Below, in pieces: positions 36,686-45,503 of a stretch of 64,000 bases of DNA. The position numbers and the translations under genes were made by a program. Origin of the DNA: Maribacter sedimenticola. Lineage in GTDB: Bacteria > Bacteroidota > Bacteroidia > Flavobacteriales > Flavobacteriaceae. Positions within the stretch are counted from its first letter, which is position 1. The number at the start of each line of letters is the position of its first letter. The DNA lies in contig NZ_FZNV01000002.1 of assembly GCF_900188415.1 (NCBI RefSeq), positions 725,339 to 789,338 of the forward strand, read 5' to 3'. Under the pieces are notes generated by a model. It saw only the letters and a program-made list of their open reading frames with translations, searched no databases and was not told where the DNA came from.

Positions 36686-36719
36686 AAAAAGGGCTATTCG
36701 TAAGAATAGCCCTTTTTTT
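36686..36719 (+). terminator. Terminator after the cupredoxin-like gene
   Basis: AAAAAGGGCTATTC and GAATAGCCCTTTTTTT form a perfect stem around a 4-base loop. It lies 17 bases after the stop and may also serve the convergent helicase gene. Confidence 0.9.
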
Positions 36720-36732
36720 ATAAGTTATTATT

Positions 36733-38286
36733 TTAATCTTCTGGCGGGTGACCATGTATATCTTCAAAAACAGAATCAAAATTCTCACGTAAATAAGCAT
36801 TTAGTTTCTTTTGATAATCATCTTTTAGCCAACTTAAAAAGTTATAGGTGCTTTTGCTAATACATTTTCCGTAAACGTGAATTCTATTATCAATATCTTC
36901 TTTTAATAGCTTTGCCAATGCTATGGCATCATAGACATCTTCACTGTTTTCAATACAAATGTATGCGTGTTGAGCTATAGATCGTTCAAGAACTACTTTA
37001 GATGATTCTCCCGCAAACGTAGCGGTTTCATACGTTTCCTTGATATCAAAATAGGTCTCCTTTGAGTTTTTGAATTCTGCTTTGACCTCTTCGGACAAAT
37101 CCAGTTTAAAATCACTTTCAATATCCTCATCATCCCTAATACGGTCCATGTAGAAATTAGGTGATTTGAAAATAGCGCCCCAATCTAGGTCCGCACCCCA
37201 AGGACCAAAACGATAAAGGTTGTTCCCTAGGTCAATTACGGTGAATTTGGATTTATTGTTCAATACCCTAGAGCCCCTACCGATCATTTGATAGTACAGG
37301 GTAAGTGATTTTGTTGCCCTATTAAGGATAATGGTGTCAATGGTCGGTTCATCAAAACCGGTTGTTAAGATACTTACGGATGTTAAGATGGCATCTGGAG
37401 TTTCTCTAAACCACCTTAATATTTGTTTACGTTGTTTTTTGGTCGCCGTATTGTCCAAATGCATAATGGGCAATCCTACGGCTTTGAATGTATGGTATAC
37501 TTGTATGGATGTTTCTATACCATTATTGAAAATTAATGTCTTTTTACCTTTGGAGTGTTTTGAATAAGCTTCTAATAGCTTGTTCAGCATAGCCGGGCTA
37601 GTATAAAGATCGGCAGATGATTTTACGGTATAATCACCATTAGAGCCTACTTCTAACGAAGTTAGCCCCATATCATAATGAAACACCTCTGCCCTAGCCA
37701 AGAAATCGTTCTCTATAAGGTTTTCAATACTTTCCCCGGGTATAAGTTCATCATAATTCTTGTTCATGGGCAAGTCCTTATTGGAACTTAAAGGAGTGGC
37801 CGTTACACCAAGAACAAATGAATTTTCAAAAAATTTGAACAGTTTTGTAAATGAATTGTAATGCGCCTCATCTATGATGACCAGACCAACATCTGAAATA
37901 TCCAGCTGGTCGTCGTTTAGACGATTGTTCAAGGTTTCTACCATGGCCACATAACAACTGTAACGCTCTTGGTCATCCAAATTTGCCTTACTGTTAACCA
38001 CTTTGTTAACGACGCCAAAATTGGTGAGCATTTCAGAAGTTTGATTACAAAGTTCTATACGGTGGGTCATCACCAAAACTTTCTTGCTATGGTTTTTAAG
38101 GTACTGTCTTACTATTTCGGAGAAAATAACAGTTTTACCACCACCGGTTGGCAATTGATATAAAAGATGGTAATCTTCACGTTCAGAATCGAACTTGTCA
38201 AAAATTTGTTGAATAGCACCCTGTTGGTAGCTATATAGTTCCTTATCGGTTTTCTTATCCTGTAGTTCAAAAACTGTCTCTTGCAT
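36733..38286 (-). CDS. Superfamily 2 DEAD/DEAH helicase (ResIII type)
   Basis: 517 residues. Walker A LPTGGGKTVIFSE (about 45-57), DEAH box VIIDEAHYNSF (about 136-146), motif III GVTATPLSS, and helicase-C motifs TTGFDEPTID and YYQMIGRGSRVL (motif VI) are all present. The family (COG1061-like) includes DNA/RNA translocases with roles in repair. The C-terminal about 140 residues have no recognised domain. No nuclease or methylase lies beside it, so a restriction role is unlikely. Single gene. Confidence 0.9.
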   Translation of the reverse strand: MQETVFELQDKKTDKELYSYQQGAIQQIFDKFDSEREDYHLLYQLPTGGGKTVIFSEIVRQYLKNHSKKVLVMTHRIELCNQTSEMLTNFGVVNKVVNSKANLDDQERYSCYVAMVETLNNRLNDDQLDISDVGLVIIDEAHYNSFTKLFKFFENSFVLGVTATPLSSNKDLPMNKNYDELIPGESIENLIENDFLARAEVFHYDMGLTSLEVGSNGDYTVKSSADLYTSPAMLNKLLEAYSKHSKGKKTLIFNNGIETSIQVYHTFKAVGLPIMHLDNTATKKQRKQILRWFRETPDAILTSVSILTTGFDEPTIDTIILNRATKSLTLYYQMIGRGSRVLNNKSKFTVIDLGNNLYRFGPWGADLDWGAIFKSPNFYMDRIRDDEDIESDFKLDLSEEVKAEFKNSKETYFDIKETYETATFAGESSKVVLERSIAQHAYICIENSEDVYDAIALAKLLKEDIDNRIHVYGKCISKSTYNFLSWLKDDYQKKLNAYLRENFDSVFEDIHGHPPED

Positions 38287-38405
38287 AAAATCTTTTCTGG
38301 AAGTTGCAAAGGTAACATTATCAATAGTAGATTACTAATTCATGGGTTAAAAAGGGTATCTTTTGCGACCATTGGTAAGCAATTTTTTACAGACCATACA
38401 AAATA

Positions 38406-38990
38406 ATGAAACATTGCCATTTTAAAGTATATAAACCATTTGGAATGTTGAGTCAATTGACTTCCAACGAAGAACGGCAGTTGCGCAAGAAAAAGTTTTT
38501 AAGTGAACTTTATCCGTTCAATTCTGAAATTATGCCTATTGGTAGGTTGGACGAGAAGTCAGAAGGTCTTTTACTCATGACAACGGATGGTAAATTAAGC
38601 GATATCATAAATCGTAAAGGAGTAGAAAAAGAGTATCTGGCACAGTTAGATGGACTAATTACTACACAAGCCATTATAGAACTAAGTAGCGGGGTAAATA
38701 TTGGACTTTTTGGCACTACCTATGGTACAAAACCCTGTACGGTAGAGCAATTAATGACTAACCCCACATTACCCGAACCCAGTGCTAAGCTCCGTATTGG
38801 AAGGCATAGACCAACTTCATGGATACGAATTATACTGACCGAAGGTAAATTTAGGCAAATACGCAAAATGACGGCTGCGGTCGGTTATCCTACTATACGA
38901 CTTGTACGTGTACGTATAGGAAATATCTATTTGGAACACATGCTACCCGGACAAGTGGAGCCAATAACCTTAAATACGGATATTATTTAG
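38406..38990 (+). CDS. rluE: 23S rRNA pseudouridine synthase, RluE/RsuA family
   Basis: 194 residues. YKPFGMLSQLT (about 9-19) and IGRLDEKSEGLLLMTTDG (about 45-62) hold the RsuA-family motif with catalytic Asp (GRLDxxSEGL); KEYLAQLDG and GKFRQIRKMTAAVGYPTIRLVRVRIG complete the fold. There is no N-terminal S4 domain, which fits RluE (pseudouridine at position 2457 of 23S rRNA in E. coli). Its last codons overlap the convergent EamA gene by 8 bases. Confidence 0.9.
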   Translation: MKHCHFKVYKPFGMLSQLTSNEERQLRKKKFLSELYPFNSEIMPIGRLDEKSEGLLLMTTDGKLSDIINRKGVEKEYLAQLDGLITTQAIIELSSGVNIGLFGTTYGTKPCTVEQLMTNPTLPEPSAKLRIGRHRPTSWIRIILTEGKFRQIRKMTAAVGYPTIRLVRVRIGNIYLEHMLPGQVEPITLNTDII

Positions 38991-39918
38991 GAATTCTTTT
39001 ACCTGAAAACCTAGAGAAAATCGTTAAACTCTTTTTGGTATTGATAAAATAGACCCCCGTCAAAAGCACTATTGAGGCAACTATGGATTGTAATGTAATC
39101 TGTTCATTTAAGAAATACCAGCCTAATACCATAGCAATGATCGGGTTAACGTACGAAGAAGTGGCCACCTTTTCTGGAGAAACAAACCGTAAAAGATAAT
39201 TAAAGGCCGTAAAGGTTACAATACTGCCAAAAATAATAAGTAATGACATGGACCAAAGTACCGGTATACTCCATTGTGATGGCCAAGACCAAGTCTCTCC
39301 AAGTAAAAAGCTAATGAAAATTAGGGAAAAACCACTGGTCAACATTTGATAGCCGGTATTGACAAAAAAGTTTTGTGGTAAATCTGCCTTACCGACAAAT
39401 AAACTTCCATAGGACCAACTCAACATACAGATAAAGATGAGGAACATTCCCAATACTGCACCTTCTTGGGTTATTATTTCCTTTTGCCCAACCAATAGAA
39501 AAATGCCGGTAATACCCAATATTACGCCTATTACAGACATGGGTTGAATTTTTTTACCTTGCAACACACGCATCATCAATAAAACTACCAAGGGCTGTGC
39601 GGAAACCTCCAAGGCCGCAAAACCGCTATCTACGAATTTCAAGGCCCATACCACTACCCCATTTCCAAAAGTTAAAAAAAGAAACCCTGCAATAAACGTA
39701 TTCTTAAATTGTGTTTTGGTAATGCCTAAGGGTAGGCCCAAAATTTTGGATATGATGAAAATTAAACTACCGGCCGTTAAAAAACGAATACCTGCCAGCA
39801 TAAAGGCAGGTAATTCCGTTACCGCAATTTTGTTCCATAAATAAGTAGATCCCCAGATGAAGTAAATGGCAAAGAAAGACAATACTACCAGAACGGTATT
39901 GCGTTGCAGTTTTGCCAT
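38983..39918 (-). CDS. EamA/DMT-family transporter
   Basis: 311 residues with about ten hydrophobic helices in two repeats of five. The first EamA repeat opens with FAIYFIWGSTYLWNKIAV, the second around LSWSYGSLFVGKADLP, and the final helices contain ATSSYVNPIIAMVLGWYFLNEQI, a hallmark of the drug/metabolite transporter superfamily (RhaT/YdcZ-like exporters). The substrate cannot be told. The 14-base gap to the cold-shock-domain gene upstream suggests a shared transcript. Confidence 0.92.
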   Translation of the reverse strand: MAKLQRNTVLVVLSFFAIYFIWGSTYLWNKIAVTELPAFMLAGIRFLTAGSLIFIISKILGLPLGITKTQFKNTFIAGFLFLTFGNGVVVWALKFVDSGFAALEVSAQPLVVLLMMRVLQGKKIQPMSVIGVILGITGIFLLVGQKEIITQEGAVLGMFLIFICMLSWSYGSLFVGKADLPQNFFVNTGYQMLTSGFSLIFISFLLGETWSWPSQWSIPVLWSMSLLIIFGSIVTFTAFNYLLRFVSPEKVATSSYVNPIIAMVLGWYFLNEQITLQSIVASIVLLTGVYFINTKKSLTIFSRFSGKRIPK

Positions 39919-39932
39919 AGGGAATGTGTTGG

Positions 39933-40391
39933 CTATATTTTTTTGACACGAACGGCATTCATACCCTTCATTCCTTTTTCAAGCTCGTACGAAACCTTGT
40001 CATTTTCCATGATTTCATCGATAAGACCGCTCACATGAACAAAATATTTTTCATTGTTTTCAGAGTCTATGATAAAACCAAAACCTTTAGAAGTATCAAA
40101 AAATGAAACCTTACCGTTTCTTACCGGATCAAATTCCTCAACATCACCTTCTTCTTTTTTAGGAATACCCAAAACAATATCCTCAGCTTCTATCTCTACC
40201 TTCATGGCAGGATCTGGCGGTGTATCTACCAAATTGCCATTGAAGTCCACATAGGCCAATGGTATGCCAGAAGTTCCACTTTCCTTCGCCGCTGCCTTGC
40301 GCGCAAGCATTTTTTTCTTTTTCTCTTCTCGCTTTTTTAAGCGTTTTTTTTCTTTTTCAGTTTTATTAAATGTCTGTTGTGATTTTGCCAT
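39933..40391 (-). CDS. Cold-shock-domain protein with basic/acidic N-terminal extension
   Basis: 152 residues from ATG at 40391. The frame is open to 40514, but the upstream part (MQWPYNKW...) has no family resemblance, and MAKSQQTFNKTEKEKKRLKK is the usual start of this flavobacterial family. Residues 1-40 are strongly basic, about 40-85 acidic and Pro-rich, and about 88-152 a cold-shock domain with RNP1 KGFGFIID and RNP2 KYFVHVSGL. The basic tail may bind ribosomes or RNA. The EamA gene follows by 14 bases. Confidence 0.9.
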   Translation of the reverse strand: MAKSQQTFNKTEKEKKRLKKREEKKKKMLARKAAAKESGTSGIPLAYVDFNGNLVDTPPDPAMKVEIEAEDIVLGIPKKEEGDVEEFDPVRNGKVSFFDTSKGFGFIIDSENNEKYFVHVSGLIDEIMENDKVSYELEKGMKGMNAVRVKKI

Positions 40392-40542
40392 TCGAAATTT
40401 TAATGATAATACTTGAATTTTACTGTAAAGGAATTGAAATACGTGGTGACGTATAGAACCAATGGTAAGTTTTTTGAGTAAACTATGCTGCCATTTGTTG
40501 TAAGGCCATTGCAAGAATCATCTGCACCCCTTTAAAGTCCAA

Positions 40543-40550
40543 CAAAGATA
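40543..40550 (-). promoter_or_regulatory. Candidate -7 box with long leader for the cold-shock-domain gene
   Basis: On the minus strand TATCTTTG (40550-40543) is a perfect TAnnTTTG match. It implies a leader of about 145 bases before ATG 40391, long like those of cold-shock mRNAs. The -33 element is unclear. The gap 40392-40752 otherwise holds only this leader and a terminator. Confidence 0.45.
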
Positions 40551-40688
40551 TGATTTGTATTTCAATTATTTAGCATTACGGGGCATCAAACTATTAAACT
40601 TTTAGAAGAGTTTACCATTATTTAATAGATAGCCAAGAAATATGGATTGTAAGATGTCATAATACAGGAAATAATAGTCCTGAAAATG

Positions 40689-40729
40689 AAAAGAGGAGTT
40701 TAAACTACTGTCGTTTAAACCCCTCTTTT
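40689..40729 (-). terminator. Terminator after the 260-residue lipoprotein gene
   Basis: AAAAGAGGAGTTTAAAC and GTTTAAACCCCTCTTTT pair with one mismatch around a 7-base loop, 24 bases beyond the minus-strand stop at 40753. Confidence 0.85.
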
Positions 40730-40752
40730 AAATTATTAATATGATATATACC

Positions 40753-41535
40753 CTAATCCTTTAATGTAATAGTCTCTTGAACGCCGTTAGGATAGGTCAT
40801 AGTGGCACTATCATCACAAGTACCATCACCAAATGCTACATTAACAGTAAGTCCATTTTTGGAGATATCCAAATCACCTGCAGCAATATAGGTACAGCCT
40901 AAGTCGCTTTTTAAGGGAGAATTTACCTCAATTTTATACGTGTTTCCTTCATATACCACGGTCCACTCTCCTGTTACACTATATGAAGCCGTTTCATCAA
41001 AAGTAATGGTCGTACTTTTTCTTCCGTTATCGGATATTATTGAGCCATCTTCCATTTCTACAGTTATATCGCTTGTAACCTCAAAAGTTATGGCACTTTC
41101 GTTATCATTACCACTGAACACATAAGATCTGGAACCGTTGACCTTGATTTCCCCAATATAAAAATCCACATAGCTTGCGGTAAAGGAACCTTCTTCTCCC
41201 TGAAGGTCATAGGTCACGGTCAACGTACCGTTTACTTGATCCGTTCCGTTCAATACACAATTGTTGAATACCGCTGTGTAGCCGGTATCCGTATATTCTG
41301 CGGTATAGCATTCTTCATTAGATGATTTTCCCGAAGAACCTTGGGCAGATGACATGTTGTAAAGTGCAAGGTCCACACCGTCCAAATAATCATCGGTGGT
41401 TAAAACTGCTTGCAATTCTGTTTCTGTAATAACTGCTTCTTCATCCATAGCATTATCATCGCTACAGCTATAGGCAAGGAATAATACCGGAAGTACGGCA
41501 GATAATTTTCTTAAAATTAATGTTACTTTTTTCAT
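40753..41535 (-). CDS. Lipoprotein of unknown function, beta-rich
   Basis: 260 residues from ATG at 41535; the frame extends to 41601, but the shorter start gives a clear lipoprotein signal (LSAVLPVLFLAYSC). The mature part has an acidic linker, then alternating strands (NGTLTVTYDLQGEEGSFTASYVDFYIGEIKVNG, TITFDETASYSVTGEWTVVYEG) and a Cys pair region near the end (LGCTYIAAGDL, FGDGTCDDSATM). Similar lipoproteins are common in Flavobacteriaceae without known function. Single gene, divergent from the GntR gene. Confidence 0.75.
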   Translation of the reverse strand: MKKVTLILRKLSAVLPVLFLAYSCSDDNAMDEEAVITETELQAVLTTDDYLDGVDLALYNMSSAQGSSGKSSNEECYTAEYTDTGYTAVFNNCVLNGTDQVNGTLTVTYDLQGEEGSFTASYVDFYIGEIKVNGSRSYVFSGNDNESAITFEVTSDITVEMEDGSIISDNGRKSTTITFDETASYSVTGEWTVVYEGNTYKIEVNSPLKSDLGCTYIAAGDLDISKNGLTVNVAFGDGTCDDSATMTYPNGVQETITLKD

Positions 41536-41637
41536 ATTGTTTGCTTGTAGGGTTGTGCTATAAAAACGTACAAAAACACCATTAATTATAAAGACCGTCA
41601 ATTTTATGCCATGTTCTTAGAATATAAAAACCACAAA

Positions 41638-41696
41638 GTATACGAAAACATGAAAATATTCGCTTATAATCATATACGATATACTATTTTTGACTC
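41638..41696 (+). promoter_or_regulatory. Possible GntR autoregulatory region
   Basis: TATACGA occurs at 41639-41645 and 41673-41679, the second inside CATATACGATATAC, close to a GTATAC-type GntR site. Both lie within 60 bases of the regulator ATG (41697). Binding is speculative. Confidence 0.3.
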
Positions 41697-42326
41697 ATGT
41701 TGGTAAAAGTAAACTTAAGGGACCAAGTAAGGGATTACCTTCTTTCTCAGATGATTACCGGAAATCTAAAAACGGGCAAGACCATTAATTTGGCGGCCCT
41801 TTCGCGCGATTTAGATGTTAGTGTAACCCCAATTAGGGAAGCGTTGGCACAATTGCAGCAGGCACATATCATCAAGGCCGTACCTAACAGAGGGTTCATC
41901 ATTGCCGAACTGGATGTTAAAGAAGCCGAGGACCTTTATGGCCTAGTGGCCAATCTAGAAGTAATGGCCATTGAAAACACGGAGTTTACCCAAGACGACA
42001 TTGAACAACTAAAAATGCAGCAAGAAGTATTTGAAAATGCCAAAGATGCCATTTCCCGGATACAAGCGGATTTGGAATTTCATAGGCTACTAACCAAGGG
42101 CTATGAGAACGATTTGGCCTTACAGATACTAAACGACCTTAAAACCCGTATTTTCTTTTATGAAAGGGCCTTTACCAATGATGACTCCTTCTATAACAAA
42201 TCCGATAACCAACATGAATCCATAATAGCCGCCATTGCCGATAATAACGTTCCTACGGCATCACTGCTATTGAAAATGAACTGGATGCTTATCTTAAACT
42301 ACATCCAGAAAAAATTGACCGAATAA
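41697..42326 (+). CDS. GntR-family (FCD domain) transcriptional regulator
   Basis: 209 residues. Residues about 8-70 are the winged helix-turn-helix (NLAALSRDLDVSVTPIREALAQLQQAHIIKAVPNRGFIIAEL), the standard GntR/FadR signature. About 78-200 are the helical FCD effector domain with metal-type ligands in FHRLL and HESIIAAI. Targets are unknown; the nearest genes are the divergent lipoprotein gene and, downstream and convergent, the ECF sigma pair. FCD regulators usually sense organic acids. Confidence 0.93.
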   Translation: MLVKVNLRDQVRDYLLSQMITGNLKTGKTINLAALSRDLDVSVTPIREALAQLQQAHIIKAVPNRGFIIAELDVKEAEDLYGLVANLEVMAIENTEFTQDDIEQLKMQQEVFENAKDAISRIQADLEFHRLLTKGYENDLALQILNDLKTRIFFYERAFTNDDSFYNKSDNQHESIIAAIADNNVPTASLLLKMNWMLILNYIQKKLTE

Positions 42327-42926
42327 TTAATCCAGTTCTTTCAAAATTTCTTGTGCAGATTTGGTCAATCGCATATATCCTCTATAACCCCATAAGCAAA
42401 AAATAAGGGTAATCACTAAAGTTATGGTTAGGAATATCCATTGTGTAGATCGTAAACCTTCCATAAAGATATCCTTGCCTGAACTAATTTTTGAAAAAGT
42501 AGGTAAAATAAATACCATACCGGCCATTCCAATACCCATAGCTATCTGCTGTAAGCGCAGTAGTCGATTTTTAGATTTTAAATAATGGGTAAGATTGGCT
42601 TTATAGCTACCGTTTAAAAGGTCTAAATTTTTAATCCTACGCAAGGCATCCAATACCAGAATGGGAAAAATAACCATATAGCCTATGGTCAAAATTCCAC
42701 ATAAACGTAAGTACCAAGTATCCAAAACATTGAATTTATATAAGAAAAGTAAAGCCAGTGCAAAACATACTACAGCACCTATTGTTTCTAAGGTTAGTGC
42801 GCTCTTAAATTTATTTTGATATTTCTCTTTGGTCATGTTCAAGATTATTGTATTCGTCAATTTTTTCTGCCGTTCCAGTTCGTTGCCCATTTGCACCCAG
42901 GCAGATTGTAATTCCTCCAGTTCCAT
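42327..42926 (-). CDS. Four-helix membrane protein paired with the ECF sigma factor
   Basis: 199 residues. A charged N-terminus (ELEELQSAWVQMGNELERQKK) precedes membrane segments at about 48-66, 74-94, 128-146 and 160-182. The gene starts 3 bases after the sigma-factor stop, which strongly implies co-expression and possibly sequestration of the sigma factor, as anti-sigma proteins do. No ZAS zinc motif (HxxxCxxC) is present, so it is not a classic anti-sigma factor. Its stop abuts the convergent GntR stop. Confidence 0.75.
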   Translation of the reverse strand: MELEELQSAWVQMGNELERQKKLTNTIILNMTKEKYQNKFKSALTLETIGAVVCFALALLFLYKFNVLDTWYLRLCGILTIGYMVIFPILVLDALRRIKNLDLLNGSYKANLTHYLKSKNRLLRLQQIAMGIGMAGMVFILPTFSKISSGKDIFMEGLRSTQWIFLTITLVITLIFCLWGYRGYMRLTKSAQEILKELD

Positions 42927-42929
42927 AGA

Positions 42930-43427
42930 TTATGATTTTATCATGTTAGATTTTAATTTTTGTTTGATTCTTGAGATTCGCGTTCCCACATTACTGGCCT
43001 GTAACCCAGTTATTTCTGCTATTTCCTTATAGCTTTTTGCCTCTAGTAGAAGAAAAATCAAGGTTTTGTCCAAATGATTTAAATGCTTTAAATGTGCATA
43101 TAACAACCGTAATCGCTCTTCATATACGTCATCATTGCCAGGTTCCATAATTTGTGAAACTGTATCTGCCATAGAAACGGAATCCGGTCTTCTTTTATCT
43201 TTTTTTAAAAAAGTAATGGCCGTATTCATGGCAACTTTATACATCCAAGTGGTAATTTTAGACTCATTCCTGAACGAATCAAAGTACTTCCATAACTGAA
43301 ATACCACTTCTTGAAAAAGGTCTTCCTGGTCTTGTTTGGTATCGGTATATATAGAGGTAACCTTAAACAACAAACCTTGGTGATCTCTTATCAAATTGGT
43401 AAATTCAACTTCTTTGGACATGTACAA
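42930..43427 (-). CDS. ECF RNA polymerase sigma factor
   Basis: 165 residues. Region 2 is clear (DLFQEVVFQLWKYFDSFRNESKITTWMYKVAMNTAITFLKK, about 35-75) with the RNA polymerase core-binding DLFQEV and the -10-melting segment. Region 4 follows at about 115-160 (LLLEAKSYKEIAEITGLQASNVGTRISRIKQKLK). It heads a two-gene operon with a membrane protein. No FecR-type anti-sigma gene or SusC gene is adjacent. Confidence 0.93.
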   Translation of the reverse strand: MYMSKEVEFTNLIRDHQGLLFKVTSIYTDTKQDQEDLFQEVVFQLWKYFDSFRNESKITTWMYKVAMNTAITFLKKDKRRPDSVSMADTVSQIMEPGNDDVYEERLRLLYAHLKHLNHLDKTLIFLLLEAKSYKEIAEITGLQASNVGTRISRIKQKLKSNMIKS

Positions 43428-43630
43428 CCGTTATTTTCCCTATTGGTATATGAACAAACCTTTTTGTCACATATAATTATAATTTTTTTGTTATTTGCTA
43501 TCGTTTGGTTCGTATATAAGGTCTATCCCATTATGGGTAGAATAAAGATAACCAGCTGTTTAGCATATATTTAAAACTGTCTATGCAACATAGGGCACAA
43601 ATGTTCGTTTTATTTAAAAATTATTAGGTT

Positions 43631-43777
43631 ATGCAATTTTTAAACAAGGAAATTGAGGCTTTGACAAAACGTAAAAAAACCGCTGCACTAGCCAAGAAGC
43701 AAATATCATGTGGTATTTTTCAAGATACTAAGGATATCCCTGTCAAAGCAGAGGATGTAGTATTGAAAAAAGTGTAA
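43631..43777 (+). CDS. Small hypothetical protein, 48 residues
   Basis: ATG at 43631 opens 48 codons to TAA 43775-43777, two bases from the end of the convergent amidohydrolase gene. The product is Lys-rich (IEALTKRKKTAALAKKQISC, ending EDVVLKKV). An AGG precedes the start. No family recognised. It lies in the 350-base gap between the ECF sigma gene (start 43427) and the amidohydrolase stop; the rest of this gap is AT-rich and shows nothing else. Confidence 0.4.
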   Translation: MQFLNKEIEALTKRKKTAALAKKQISCGIFQDTKDIPVKAEDVVLKKV

Positions 43778-43779
43778 TC

Positions 43780-44886
43780 TTATTCCTGAAACAAGGATTT
43801 ATCCAGTCCTGGAATGAGATTTAGCGCATTTTTATAATATACTTTCTTCAACACATCGTCTGGTAGATCAAGCCCGTACATTGCCCAAAAGGCATGATAT
43901 TTCTTGTAATACGGAAAGTATTCATCATTGCTCTCCAATACCCTAAAATATGTCGGAAATTCCTCTGGTTTCCAACTATCCTTACCAAACAGGATACGAT
44001 CTTGATATTTAATAAAAAATGCCTTTGCATGCTGTGGTTGTCTACCCAACTCCGCAATAACGGCAGATATGCCTACATTCATATTGGGCATTGCATCAAG
44101 TAACTCGCCTAGCTTTTCCAAATTATTGGCATGCCATCCCATATGTGCATTAATGAACTTGGTCTTTGGATGTTTTTTAAAAACGTTATGCTGCTCCTGT
44201 ATAATTTGTTCAAAAGGTGCCGGATCTGTGGCGGACCTTTTTCTTCTAGGATGTGTTTTTAATTCTAGCCAACGCTCGTTTTCCGCATTCATTTCGTCCC
44301 AAAATGATTTGGGGTCAGCTGCATGAATCAATACTGGGACGCCCATTTCAGCACATTTTTCCCAAATAGGATCTAATCTGTAATCGTCAATTGCCAAACG
44401 ATTTCCATCGGCATCTTTATTACGCAAACCTAGACTCTTAAAAATCTTTAAGCCTTTAGCCCCGTTCTTGATATCCAGTTCCAACTGGGCGGCAGCCTTT
44501 TTGCCCCACTCCAAATCTTTTGCTCCCTCAAAATCCACATTGGCAAACACAACAAACCTATTGGGATAACTTTTGTTGATATTGTCAACTTTCTCTTTAA
44601 GACTTTCACCTGAACGACCACTTAAGTTCACCATTATGGCTTCGTTCATGGCGTCCATATCCTTTAACAATGCCGTAAGTGCTTCTACTGACATATCCCT
44701 TTGGTGGCTATGCACATCAATAAATGGAAATTTGGCCGTTTTAATTTCTTTGCCCGGTATGACCAATGTTGAAATAGGATTATACTCTTCAAATCCCATT
44801 TCTTGGGAATATGCAAAATTAACTAGAATAAGGAAAACACTGGAGATTAGTATTGCTTTAAGGTGGTACATCATATTAATTATCAT
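43780..44886 (-). CDS. Secreted amidohydrolase (TIM-barrel metal hydrolase)
   Basis: 368 residues. The N-terminus is a signal peptide (AILISSVFLILVNFAYSQ); the start could also be one of the Met codons four or five residues later. FIDVHSH (about residue 50) is the HxH metal motif, followed by VLIHAAD, INAHMGWHANN and FGKDSW, which supply the His and Asp ligands of the amidohydrolase-2 family. The substrate is unknown. It starts 5 bases after the MocA-like gene and is the last gene of an XdhC-MocA-amidohydrolase operon. Confidence 0.88.
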   Translation of the reverse strand: MIINMMYHLKAILISSVFLILVNFAYSQEMGFEEYNPISTLVIPGKEIKTAKFPFIDVHSHQRDMSVEALTALLKDMDAMNEAIMVNLSGRSGESLKEKVDNINKSYPNRFVVFANVDFEGAKDLEWGKKAAAQLELDIKNGAKGLKIFKSLGLRNKDADGNRLAIDDYRLDPIWEKCAEMGVPVLIHAADPKSFWDEMNAENERWLELKTHPRRKRSATDPAPFEQIIQEQHNVFKKHPKTKFINAHMGWHANNLEKLGELLDAMPNMNVGISAVIAELGRQPQHAKAFFIKYQDRILFGKDSWKPEEFPTYFRVLESNDEYFPYYKKYHAFWAMYGLDLPDDVLKKVYYKNALNLIPGLDKSLFQE

Positions 44887-44891
44887 GTTGG

Positions 44892-45503
44892 TTATTGGGT
44901 ATCTGTAATAAGTTGTTCGTATGCCGCTTTAGTGTCTATATCAATAATTCCTTTTCCTGCATTTAGGCCAATGGTCTCTTTTCTATAACGTTTCAATATT
45001 TCTTTGGCCCCATAATCATCTTTAAGCTGGGAAAGTTTTTCATAAAAGGTAATAGGAAACAAAGCCGGTACACCCGTTTTTTGGGTATAATTGGTCGCAA
45101 TTATTCTATTTGGATTTTGTATAAAATTTTCCACCATTAAATTTAAATAATCGGATGTCATTAATGGTTGGTCCGCAAGACAAATTAAAATACCTTGCGG
45201 TCTGGATGCCAATGAAAGCAAATGGTTTACACCATATGCTATACTATTTCCCAAACCCATTTGCCAATTGGGGTTTATCATATAATCAACATGGAGGTCG
45301 TTGAGGGAACATTTATCCACAATACGCTCTGCATGAGCGCCCAAAACAAGGTGTACCGAGCCTACCCTACTATTTTTGGCTGTTTTTATGATCTCTAATA
45401 AGAAATTGGAATCTTTCCACGGTAAAAGTTGTTTAATATCCTGCATGCGTTTAGATTCCCCTGCGGCCATTATTAAAACGGTTATGTCTTTTCCAGAAAT
45501 CAT
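44892..45503 (-). CDS. mocA: MocA-like molybdenum cofactor cytidylyltransferase
   Basis: 203 residues. VLIMAAGESKRMQDIKQLLPW (about 8-28) is the nucleotide-binding G-x-G/S-x-R-M loop, and ILICLADQPLMTSDYL is the metal-binding Asp region of MocA (MCP to MCD). IATNYTQKTGVPALFP and KEILKRYRKE complete the family pattern. Its ATG overlaps the stop of the XdhC gene (TAATG), so translation is coupled. MocA feeds the xanthine-dehydrogenase family of Mo-hydroxylases. Confidence 0.9.
   Translation of the reverse strand: MISGKDITVLIMAAGESKRMQDIKQLLPWKDSNFLLEIIKTAKNSRVGSVHLVLGAHAERIVDKCSLNDLHVDYMINPNWQMGLGNSIAYGVNHLLSLASRPQGILICLADQPLMTSDYLNLMVENFIQNPNRIIATNYTQKTGVPALFPITFYEKLSQLKDDYGAKEILKRYRKETIGLNAGKGIIDIDTKAAYEQLITDTQ

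Noticed and set aside
36733-38286. Helicase gene as part of a phage-defence system
   Set aside because: No nuclease, methylase, toxin or other defence gene is adjacent; its neighbours are housekeeping genes.
39933-40514. Longer version of the cold-shock-domain protein (193 residues)
   Set aside because: The first 41 residues look non-coding, whereas the Met at 40391 begins the usual basic tail; a promoter box lies upstream of the long start.
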